Below, piece after piece: positions 11,301 to 20,257 of a stretch of DNA of 64,000 bases. The position numbers were made by a program, and so were the translations under genes. The notes under the pieces are model-generated. The model saw only the letters and a program-made list of their open reading frames with translations, was not told the DNA's origin and searched no databases. The number at the start of each line of letters is the position of its first letter. The stretch's first letter is position 1. The stretch spans positions 17,158,981 to 17,222,980 of the forward strand of contig OZ010798.1 of NCBI GenBank assembly GCA_963932465.1, given 5' to 3'. This stretch comes from Maratus speciosus (lineage: Eukaryota > Arthropoda > Arachnida > Araneae > Salticidae).

Positions 11301-11343
<43 letters not shown>
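11301..11343. repeat. (TA)n microsatellite
   Basis: About 20 consecutive TA dinucleotides inside the hAT-type element. Confidence 0.95.
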
Positions 11344-11345
<2 letters not shown>

Positions 11346-11574
11346 ATGGTATTGACGGTGTAAGCTGAATCTCTGAGCGTATGCGTTTTATGCTACATAC
11401 ACCATGACCATGGCTTTCATTTCATTATGGTGTTTAGATTTCAGCGATGTTGATGAATATTTGCTCTTTGTTATTGAACAATGTGTGAATCAGGACGATA
11501 AAGAAATGAAATATAACGTTTTATTTGAAACAGTGGATTTAATTAGACAAATGAAATAATAATTATATAGCTGG

Positions 11575-12190
11575 GTCCTCAGGGCCACTTTTCTAACTTT
11601 GGTCGAGACCCCTCATGTGGCATATCGTTGGAAAGGCCTGTGACCACTTATTCATGTTTGCACCTCCGGTGACCACCCCAACTTCCACGTCTGGGGGGGG
11701 GCACTTTTCTAAATTTTACCGAGACCCCTCATGTGACATATCGTTGGAATGGCCTGTTGCCGCTTATTCATGTTATGCCCCTCCAGTGTCCCTCTCCCTG
11801 CTCCCCCCATAGGAGGGCCTTTTTCTAAATTTTTCTGCCCCCCTTTATGTGACGTATCTTGCAAAGACCTGTGACCGCTTGATCATTTTATGCATTTCCG
11901 GTGCTCCGCCCACCACTTTGCCCCCCAAGGTGGCACTTTCCTAAATTTTGCCGACACTCGTCATGTGACATATCATTGGAAAGGCCTGTGACCGTTTATT
12001 CATGTTATGCACCTTCAGCATTCCTCTTCCCACTTGTCCCCCCTTGCGGGAGGGCCTTTTTCTAAGTTTTACCGTCACCCCTCATGTGACATATCGTTGT
12101 AAAGGCTTGTGACTGCTTAATCATTTTATGCACTTCCGGTGCTCCGCCCACCAATTTGCTCCCCCCCTCCCCAGGGGGGCACTTTCCTAA
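11575..12190 (-). repeat. ~120-bp tandem array, five units
   Basis: Each unit contains CATGTGACATATCGTTGGAA, AGGCCTGTGACCGCTT, TTCATGTTATGCAC and a C-rich segment ending in a GGGGGCACTTTTCTAAAT phrase. Nine units of the same family run in the opposite sense at 19110-20250. Open frames here are repeat by-products. Confidence 0.88.
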
Positions 12191-12271
12191 ATCGAGATAT
12201 CGGAATATGATATAAAGATGCTGATTTATCATGATATTTAATTCTAGACATTGCCCATCCCTATTTAAAAG

Positions 12272-13038
12272 TGCTTTGCCATCGATCAGCATGATACCGA
12301 TATATATTGTACAATACATTTTCGTCATTATCTAACATTAGTGCACACAAAATGCATTTGTATGCACTACATAGTTTATTATCTACCGATTCTAATAAGG
12401 ATTTTATGATCGTAGTACATATGAATGTATTTTATATGAAATTAGTACCAAATAATGAAAGATTTATTGATGTTGTTATGTCAGTAAATAACATTTTAAA
12501 GAGTTAGACTTTTTTGTTTGGTGTCATTAAGTTTTGGCGGGTTCCATCTAGTGAATCTTTAAGACTTTTTTACTGTTGCTATAGAAATATTTTAGATTAT
12601 TAATTTGTCTCAAATGAGTCATAAAAGGACAACCCTGCCACATGGCAATTAAAGTTCTTAAAGTGGCAATTAAAAAATCTATCATCTATCGCCAAATAAA
12701 ATACAGCTTTTTCATCTCTAGTTACGCTTACCTTTTTTTTTTTTAAATGGTGCAAGGACACGGTATCTAAAATGTCACTAATAATATGTGCATCCATTGT
12801 CTGCAATTTTCTATAATCTACATTGCTTAGCAAAAGTAAATATCACAAATTATACCTATCTGTTTCTGAAAATTATTGTGAATTTCAACCATTGATGGCC
12901 AATTTGTGCCGAAGTGGAAAAGACCATCACATCAAAAATACCTTTTGCCACAATTTTTGTTGCTGGCAAAAATTATACTAGTATTTTAAAACAGGGTTTT
13001 AAGGATTTTATTTTAACTACATGAGGCAAGAATGAAGA
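12272..13038. other. Unassigned sequence between two hAT-related pieces
   Basis: Frames of 66 codons (12307-12507, +) and 77 codons (12600-12833, -) are open but show no domain or splice signals. The piece at 12775-12835 (TGTCTGCAATTTTCTATAAT, then CATTGCTTAG) matches the start of the pogo-type MITE at 45597, so a decayed pogo end is probably present. Confidence 0.45.
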
Positions 13039-13407
13039 GATACTGATAAACTTAAAGCATATGGTTGCCCTACTCATTGGTTAAATCTTCTAGGTGACAA
13101 TATAACTCCACAAACAATTACAAAACATGTCATTGAAATACAAAAGTACTTTAACAATTACCATGCTGTATATGCTTGGTTAAAAGAATGCAATGATCAT
13201 TTTACACTACTCTTACCTTGCAACTTTCACTAGAACAGTCAATAACTTGTTTTGAAACTTTTATCAATAACCACAGCCATTATACTAAAATTATTCATGA
13301 TAACACTAATAAAATTTCTTTGAAATTATCAGAGACTATAATCTTCATAGTATAATGTTAAAGATCTTCTCTTGCAATTAAAACCAGTTGAAAACACTTT
13401 AAATAGT
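13039..13407 (+). pseudogene. hAT-type transposase fragment, inactivated
   Basis: From 13039 the frame reads DTDKLKAYGCPTHWLNLL, then an ITKHVIEIQKYFNNYHA stretch and AWLKECNDHF, to a TAG at about 13231. A neighbouring frame continues ITCFETFINNHSHYTKII and a third gives VKDLLLQLKPVENTLNS up to 13407. This wording (H-W/L-LNLL, EIQKYFNNYH, W.SQL.C.E.FI.NH, LKP..) is characteristic of the RNase-H-like core of hAT transposases. At least one stop and two frameshifts break it. Its 3' part is cut off exactly where the MITE at 13408 inserted, and nothing homologous resumes after it. The copy is dead. Confidence 0.65.
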
Positions 13408-13802
13408 CAGGAATGGGAAATACATCATTTTACTCACCACTGGTGAGTACCTTTCCTCGCAGGGCGAGTGGATTTTTAGGCAATCTTTGAAAATACTGCA
13501 GGCTATATAAGGTCTGGCAAAAACATTTTTAACATTTTTTTAATAGTTGGTTATATTTTTCAAATTTACTTCGATAGTGCTAAGTTCTATCTTATACTAA
13601 ACTTTCCTCTGTTGTATATATTTTTTAATAACAATTAATAATTTCTTAGTAACAGTGACTACTATAGTAACAATTTCTTAGTAACAGTGTAAACTATTTT
13701 TGCTGTGTGTTTTCTCATTGTTTTTGAACTGTACGTTGTATCTTGCTGGCTCATAAAATAAATCTTTGTTTGGTAAGATTTTCTGAAAATTCCCCATCCC
13801 TG
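13408..13802. mobile_element. hAT-type MITE family H2, copy 1
   Basis: The ends are CAGGAATGGGAAATACATC and, read inward from the right, CAGGGATGGGGAATTTTC. The flanks TAAATAGT and TAAGTAGT form an 8-bp duplication with one mismatch. The phrase ACTCACCACTGGTGAGT sits near the left end. A second, inverted copy lies at 15569-16630. At 395 bp it has no coding capacity. It interrupts the hAT transposase fragment. Confidence 0.8.
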
Positions 13803-13810
13803 TAAGTAGT

Positions 13811-14460
13811 ATCAATACAAAAACCCTTAATGGGTTAAAAGTTTGTGACGCAGCACTTTATCTTATGCTCTAAGAATTTTAAATATGGAACTTAAAAATA
13901 ATGATATCAAATTTTGAGTGACGCTATGCTATTAATTATCTCTATATATATTTCATCATTTTATTTTTTTATAATCGCATGTGCAAAAATTATGTTCAAT
14001 TTAAAAAGATGTATAAAAGTTTAATCATTGATGCTTTATCATTCATATCTCTCATAAATTCAAAGTATGAGTTTTAAAAGATATGGGACTACTTGCGAAT
14101 TCACCCGGAGTCCGCCATCTTGTTTCTTTGTTGGTCATTTATAATCACTTTATGCTTAATTTAACAACATAACAACAAACATAATATAAACAACAACAAA
14201 CATAACATAAACAACAAATATAAATAACAAAATAAATAAATCCAAATAAATAAATTTAACATCGGCGATGATCAACAAAGAAACAAGGCGGACTCCGGGC
14301 GAATCCGCAAGTAGTACCAAGATATGAATTAAAAGTATTCTATTTTGCATGCACTTTTTGTAAAATTTTGGTATTTCATTAAGTTTATTTTGTTTCTAGG
14401 AAAATTTAATCCAGTTTTGTCTATGAAGGTGTACTTTTTTAATCTTTTGATCTTAAACCT
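13811..14460 (+). mobile_element. TGACGC-family element, copy 1, with nested MITE
   Basis: It begins ATCAATACAAAAACCCTTAA and carries the recurrent subterminal phrase GATATCAAATTTTGAGTGACGC. It matches 29045-29290 and the arms at 14474-15216. The copy is interrupted at GTTTTAAAAGATAT by the MITE at 14085-14318. The GTGACGC/GCGTCA boxes repeat at intervals, as subterminal transposase-binding repeats do, but no transposase is seen. Confidence 0.65.
14085..14318. mobile_element. Palindromic-ended MITE (GGKACTACTTGCG family)
   Basis: The inverted termini are ~50 bp long: GGGACTACTTGCGAATTC and onward at the left, matched by the complement of GAATCCGCAAGTAGTACC at the right, including a shared CCCGGAGTCCGCC. 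A 7-bp duplication AAGATAT flanks it. Between the arms is a CAACAAACATAA-rich stretch. It sits in an intact GTTTTAAAAGATATGA site seen empty at about 14680 and 29262. Confidence 0.8.
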
Positions 14461-14473
14461 CAAAAAAGTAATG

Positions 14474-15216
14474 ATATCAATACAAAAACCCTTAACGGGT
14501 TAAAAGTTTGACGCAGCACTTTACTTTATGGCTATATGAATCTGAAATATGGGTCTTAAAAATTCTGATATCAAATTTTAAGTGACGCTGTGCTATTAAA
14601 ATGAATTTATATATATTTAATTTTTCTTTTTTGTTGTATTTATTTTTAATCAGTGATACTTTTTCATTCAAAATATGAGTTTTAAAAGATATGATATCAA
14701 AATTAAAGTGACGCTGTGATCTGACTTAGATTAGTTAAAAATTACTTTACACATACTTATGTTTTGTCTTCTGAAATATATTTAGAAATTGAAACATTTT
14801 TTTTTCAATACACTATCAAATATGTCATACATTTTCTCAGCTTATGTTATGTATTAAATGTATTTAATTCAATAAATTCATTTATCTTTTGCGTCACGAT
14901 ATCCAGAACCATCCGTAAAATTTGTGTAAACGTTACGTTTATTTTGCGTCATAGTATCTAAACTAAGTAAATAGTATGCAAATGGATAGTAGACTCATAT
15001 CTTTTAAAACTCATATTTTGAATGAAAAAGTATCACTGATTAAAAATAAATACAACAAAAAAGAAAAATTAAATATATATAAATTCATTTTAATAGCACA
15101 GCGTCACTTAAAATTTGATATCAGAATTTTTAAGACCCATATTTCAGATTCATATAGCCATAAAGTAAAGTGCTGCGTCAAACTTTTAAACCCGTTAAGG
15201 GTTTTTGTATTGATAT
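14474..15216. mobile_element. TGACGC-family inverted repeat with ~221-bp arms
   Basis: 14474-14694 and 14995-15216 are inverse complements with virtually no mismatches. They start ATATCAATACAAAAACCC and end GGGTTTTTGTATTGATAT. The ~300-bp loop contains GCGTCACGATATCC and GCGTCATAGTATCTAAAC. The loop sequence resembles 29340-29560, so the structure looks like an element that acquired an inverted duplication of its left end. A frame of 113 codons across the right arm (14976-15317) is not supported. Confidence 0.85.
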
Positions 15217-15325
15217 GTATATATACACATATATGCATGTGTATGCACATATTTGTATATGTATATAGATATATATATATACATATCCATGTATATATAA
15301 CACTGGCGCCCGGCTAACCGAAAAG
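15217..15325. repeat. AT/CA microsatellite and conserved GGCGCC-containing motif
   Basis: 15217-15300 is TATATA/CATGTA simple sequence. It is followed at 15301-15325 by CACTGGCGCCCGGCTAACCG, the inverse of the segment at about 5358-5385. In both places the motif sits next to an ATGGATATACAT-type run, suggesting the same element end at two loci. Confidence 0.7.
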
Positions 15326-15568
15326 TACAAATTTTCTTTAGAGCATGTTGGGCCAAATTTCACTAAATTTTACTATAAATTCCTCCATTAACCAAAGTTT
15401 TATCAATGAAGGAAATATTTTTTGCTTTTTTCACATTTTCTAGTCATAATCTTAATAAAAATACGTTTAAAAAATAATTAAATAGCTCAATTGCTCTGTA
15501 CATAGTCACACCTGAAATGTTGGATAAAAAGTGTCTGTTAGATAAGTTATTTCTATTATGTTTATGAC

Positions 15569-16630
15569 CAGGGATAGAGAATTTCTAGAAAATCTTACCA
15601 CCCAAGGATTTATTTCAACAGCCAGTAAAATGGAATGTACAGTTAAAAAAATTTATGACAAAATTACGCAACTCAAAATAGTTGGTTACTATTACTGTCA
15701 GAGACCTGGTGCTGGAACCGGAGCCGGAGCGCTCCGGAGCTGTATTTTCCCTGGAGCTAGAGCTCTAAAATTTACTCTTCTCCAGGGCTCCTTTAGTTTA
15801 TTATTATTATTTTTAATCCTTTTTTCAGTCTTTTAAATGTCCAGGTTTAAAATATTTTAATTACATCATTATTCAGTATTTTAATTACATCATTTTTTAA
15901 GGTTTTTTTTAAAATTAAAGATGTAAAACTTCTCACAAAAATATGGTAACACTACTTCACTTCTACTTGAGCTAAGTGGCAACACTATTTGAAAACAAAT
16001 ATGACTGCCTGTTGATATGACACATACAATTTTGGTTGTTTGAAAAGCGTAGAAGAAATTTAAGATTTTTGTGTTTAAAATTCCACCAAACTTTCTATTT
16101 TAAAAGCAAAAGCTAAAAGATGTCATATTTTCTTATCAAGCATTTCAAGTTTGTTGAGAAGAAAAATGCATTTTGTCAGATCTTTAATAAAGGTAAAGAA
16201 AGAAAGAATTTGTAAGCAAAAAATTAAATGTGTAAATCAAAAACTGCAACTCAGAAGTGCGAAGTCGGCGCCGAGTTGAAGTAGTTCCCGGAGCCGGAGC
16301 CACAGTATTTTATCTTGGAGCGGAGCTGGAGCATCAAAAATTTTCCGGCTCCAGGTCACTGATTACTGTAATGCATTTTCATATATTTCTTTCCTATAAA
16401 ATTGAGAAATATAAACAAGAGATGAAAGTTTAATATAAAATAGAATTTTGTACCATGTTTACATCGCAGTAATTAGGAAAGTTGAAAAATATAGCTAACT
16501 ACATATTAAAAAAACGTTTTTGGCATACCTGTATAGTTTGCAGTTTTCAATAACTACCTAAAAATTCACTCATCCTGTCAGAAAATTCACTCGCCAGTGG
16601 CTAGTAAAATGATGCATTTTCCTACCCCTG
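15569..16630. mobile_element. hAT-type MITE family H2, copy 2 (inverted), split by a younger element
   Basis: The left end CAGGGATAGAGAATTTC and right end (inward) CAGGGGTAGGAAAATGC match family H2 copy 1 in reverse. Subtracting the nested element and one duplication leaves about 391 bp, against 395 bp for copy 1. The interior matches along the length (AAAATCTTACCA, AGCCAG, GTACAGTT; CTCGCCAGTGG near the right). No clear flanking duplication remains. Confidence 0.75.
15699..16361. mobile_element. hAT-type non-autonomous element (CAGWGACCTGG family)
   Basis: The ends are CAGAGACCTGGTGCTGGAAC and, inward from the right, CAGTGACCTGGAGCCGGAA. The 8-bp duplication ATTACTGT is perfect (15691-15698 and 16362-16369). 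Subterminal GGAGCCGGAGC/GCTCC repeats are prominent at both ends. At 663 bp it lacks a transposase. It is nested in family H2 copy 2. Confidence 0.9.
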
Positions 16631-16633
16631 AGC

Positions 16634-17745
16634 ATATTGTTATTTTATTTTGATGTCATAAACACACTTCTCAGACTTATGGCAAATTATTTCACAAGAT
16701 AATTCACTGATGATCTAGCAACCAATTTTTTGATCATTTGTACCTATTGAACTATGTAAAACCACTACATGAATCGTGATTCTTGTTAGTCCAGACATAA
16801 TGCCTTAGAATAATCACATATATGGCATTCAAAAGTAGGTATAGGTACATTAGCAGAAATTTTACTAAAGGAAATATTCATGTGTATTTTAAAAGAAACT
16901 AGAACTTTGTTGAGATATAATCAGTTATTGTTAAAGTTTCATCGGAGCTTGAGCAAAGCATAGGTTTGCATTAAGCCTAACCAAATAAACAAAGGTCAAG
17001 CTCAAATTGTTATTTTCGAGTGCTGGGCACAAAATGTATGAATTTTCTTAAATCACAGTTTATTTCAAGGAAAAATTGTTATTTAGTGAAAATTAACACA
17101 TCATTTAAATTCATCTATGAACTTAAATGTTAAAATGAGTTTCATTACTTACGTTCCACGTAGTGCAGATAAAAGATGTTTGCAGATTATGCATTTTGCG
17201 GAGTTCACAGAGTTTACTGTATTTCACTTTATTATAAGCATTCATTATGATTTCTTGTCCATTATTACATTGTTGCTCAAGAAAATTTAAACATTTATAA
17301 CCCATTTATGTTTATTTCTGCATTTGATTCACTTTCAGCATGATATTGTGTTATTTTATTTTCATGTCATAAACACACTGTTCAGATTTATGTCAAATTA
17401 TTTCACAAGAAAATTTACTGGCTGTCTAGCATCCAATTTTTTGATCATTTTTACCATTTGAACAGTTGAAAGCGCTACATGGATCATGATTTTTTTTATT
17501 CCAGACATAATTTCTTGGAATAATCACATATAGCATGCAGAAGTAGGTATAAATACATTAGCAATAATTTTACTGAAGGAAATATTCCTGTGTATTGTAA
17601 AATAAACAAAAACTTTATTGAGATAAAATAAGTTATTGTTAAAGTTTCATTGGTGCTTGAGCAAAGCATAGGTTTGCATTAAGCATAACCAAACAAACGT
17701 CAATGCTTAGCTGAAATTATTATTTTCAAATGCACGGTACAAAAC
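16634..17745 (+). repeat. Tandem duplication, ~705-bp period
   Basis: 16634-17045 and 17339-17745 are homologous (TTATTTTATTTTSATGTCAT, later GCTTGAGCAAAGCATAGG), about 85% identical by eye. The first copy abuts the H2 copy 2 end. The spacer 17046-17338 contains the minus-strand exon candidate. Confidence 0.75.
17153..17305 (-). CDS. Candidate exon, unknown product
   Basis: On the minus strand an ATG at 17303-17305 opens 51 codons ending exactly at the consensus donor GTAAGT (17147-17152, read in reverse). The peptide begins MGYKCLNFLEQQCNNGQEII and ends SFICTTWN, with four cysteines and coding-like composition. A TAA precedes the ATG in frame, so this would be a first coding exon, or an acceptor would lie between. 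A CAG candidate lies about 12 bases upstream of the ATG. No family is recognised. Confidence 0.33.
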
Positions 17746-17750
17746 TCATC

Positions 17751-18455
17751 AATTTCAATATATTTCATACAATGTTGAAAAAATTTAAGACTTTTTGTGT
17801 ATAGCAATGCAAGAGTTCAAGCAATTAACAATATAAAGCAGAAATGAAATATCTGTATAGTAACTGTGTGCTTTTCATAGAAACATGTAAAAAGGAAACG
17901 TAAAATCTTAAAAACATGGAACGCTTAAATTTACAAATATCGCTTGTTTTACACTTACTGATTGAAATTTTAGCTAAAACGGTTTCAGTTAGATAAATTA
18001 TTTTTCTATTTTCACGGTTTAAAAAGTTCAAATTTTAAAAGATTTCTTTAACTCGAGTTTAGTTGATGAAATCTTGGAATATGCACACACAAATTGTTTT
18101 CATAAATTCTTGTGACACTTTGATTTGTTTTATTTATTTATGGTTGTTTAATTAACCAAAGGTGGATCTTAATGTGAAAAAGTTTTTACATGTATTTTTA
18201 AAAAAATAAGAATTTTTCCTATCAATTTCAACATATTTCATACAATGTTGAAAAATTTTAAGACTTTTGGTGTATTACAGCGCAAGAGTCCAAAACATTA
18301 AGAATATAAAGCAAAAATGAAATAAATTTATAAAAACTGTCTGCTTTTTCATAGAAACACGTAAAAAGGAAATATAAGTTCTTAAAAATATGGAACGCTT
18401 AAATTTCCAAATATTGATTGCTTTACACTTTATTATTGAAATGTTGGCTAAAACA
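17751..18455 (+). repeat. ~480-bp tandem repeat, unit 1 and left part of unit 2
   Basis: The unit begins TCAATTTYARYATATTTCAT and includes ATGGAACGCTTAAATTT and GGCTAAAACAGTTTCAG. Unit 1 spans about 17751-18221. Unit 2 starts at 18222 and is cut at 18455 by the 9.8-kb insertion, resuming at 28268. The frame-like stretches on the minus strand are repeat by-products. Confidence 0.85.
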
Positions 18456-18790
18456 CCCAGCTAAAAATGAACTGCAGAAATTCTATAAAAAAACCGCAGT
18501 TGTAAAACTGCGGTGATTTGACCAATTCCACTACAGATTTTTTGCGGTCAATACAACCACCAAATTACTGCAATTTATTAACCACAGTAATTTCGCAGTT
18601 GTATTGACCACAAAAATTCTACAGAAAATTTATAGTTATATCAATATTAAAAGTTCTGCAGAAATTTCGCAGTTCCATTGACTGCAAAAATTCTGTAGTG
18701 GAATCGGCCAAATCACCGCAGTTTTCCAAGTGCAGATTTTTTATAGTTATATCGACCTCAAAAATGTTGTAGTTTTTTTTACTGAGCATC

Positions 18791-19052
18791 GTTTCAAGTC
18801 TGGTTTCTATAACATTATATACTCTGGAGTGAAAAATCTGTTGAAATAGAAAAGTCCTAAGTAAAAAATCTCAAACATTTGTAAAATGCTTTAAGTTTAT
18901 TGTGTGGCATGTTTACTTTATGAAAGCAACTGCATGTCGTTGGAAATATGTAAGTAGCAAGTTGTCTGTCAAAAAGCACGCATTGCGATTGGGAGGGGGG
19001 GGGGAGTTTGAGGCGGCCGAAGAATTCACAGTTGGCAAGTGTGGCTGCTTGA
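18791..19052. other. Unassigned interior sequence
   Basis: Nothing recognisable except a 10-base G run at 18995-19004 within a G-rich stretch. Confidence 0.5.
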
Positions 19053-20257
19053 TAGGACTGGGCAATATGTCTAGAATAATATAAATCGGCATCTTTATAT
19101 CATATCCTGATATATCGATTTAGGAAAGTGCCCTCAGGGAGGCAAAGTGGTGTGCGAGCAACGATAAGTGCATAAAATGATTAAGCACTCACAGGCCTTT
19201 CCAACGATATGTCACATGACGACGTGTTGACAAAATGTAGAAAAGGGACCCCCCGGGTGGGCGGGGGACAAAGTAGTGAGCAGAGTACCAGAAATGCATA
19301 AAATGATTAAGCGGTCACAGGCCTTTCCAATGACATGTCACATGACAGGTGTTGGCGAAATGTAGAAAAGTGCCCTCCAGGGCGGCAAGTAGTGGGCGGA
19401 GCACTGGAAATGCATAAAATGATTAAGCGGTCACAGGCCTTTGCAACGATATGTCACATGATGGGGTGCCGGCAAAATTTAGGAAATTGCCCCCCCTGGG
19501 GGTCAAAGTGGTGGGCGGAGTACCGGAAGTGCATAAAATGATTAAGCGGTCACAGGCCTTTCCAATGACATGTCACATGACGGGTGTCAGGAAAATGTAA
19601 GAAAGTGCCCCCCAGGGGGTCAAAGTGGTGGACGGAGCACTGGAAATGCATAAAATGATTAAGCGGTCACAGGCCTTTGCAACGATATGTCACATGATGG
19701 AGTGCCGGCAAAATTTAGGAAATTGCCCCCCCCTGGGGGGCAAAGTGGTGGGCGGAGTACCGGAAGTGCATAAAATGATTAAGCGGTCACAGGCCTTTCC
19801 AATGACATGTCACATTGTGGGTGTCAGCAAAATGTAAGAAAGTGCCCCCAGGGGGGCAAAGTAGTGGGCAGAGCACTGGAAATGCATAAAATGATTAAGC
19901 GGTCACAGGCCTTTGCAACGATATTTTACAATTGGGTGCTGGCAAAATTTAGGAAATTGCCCCCCCGGGGGGACAAAGTGGAGGGCAGAGTACCGGAAGT
20001 GCATAAAATGATTAAGCGGTTAAAGTCCTTTCCAATGACATGTCACATGACGGGTGTCAGCAAAATGTAGGAAAGTGCCCCCAGGGGGGCAAAGTAGTGG
20101 ACAGAGCACCAAAAATGCATAAAATGATTAAGCGGTCACAGGCCTTTGCAACGATATGTCACATGAGGGGTGACAACAAAATTTAGAAAAATGCCCCCCC
20201 AGGTGTGGAAGTGGGGGAGATAGTCATTAGAGGTGCATAACATGAACAAGTAGTAAG
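19053..20257 (-). mobile_element. Truncated hAT-type element with 119-bp tandem array
   Basis: It begins TAGGACTGGGCAATATGTCT, the inverse of the right end of the element at 10849-12263. It then carries about nine units of ~119 bp with ATAAAATGATTAAGCGGTCA, CAGGCCTTTSCAAYGATATG and a GTGCCCCCAGGGGGGCAAAG phrase. The other terminus is missing: homology ends near 20257, where the 31-bp minisatellite starts. Alternating unit subtypes (GCACTGGAAATGC versus GTACCGGAAGTGC) give a ~238-bp higher-order period. Confidence 0.8.

Larger units (their letters stand above)
10849..12263. mobile_element. hAT-type non-autonomous element with internal tandem array
   Basis: The left end TAGGGCTGGGCGATAT and the right end (read inward) TAGGGATGGGCAATGTC are typical hAT termini. 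The flanks CTTAAAAG (10841-10848) and TTTAAAAG (12264-12271) form an 8-bp duplication with one mismatch. The interior has repeated AAACCGTGGTATTAAA-type phrases (about 11030-11230), a (TA)n run, and a ~120-bp tandem array. The same right end and array, inverted and truncated, occur at 19053-20257. There is no transposase. Confidence 0.85.

Noticed and set aside
12307..12833. 66-codon (+) and 77-codon (-) frames
   Set aside because: No similarity to the neighbouring hAT transposase and no splice signals; kept only as unassigned sequence.
14976..15363. 113-codon (+) and 61-codon (-) frames
   Set aside because: They lie in the inverted arm of an element and in a TATATA/CA microsatellite.
19335..20070. 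Repeated frames with HKMIKRSQAFATICHM wording
   Set aside because: They follow the 119-bp tandem units of the hAT-type element; the stops shift with unit length and there is no domain.
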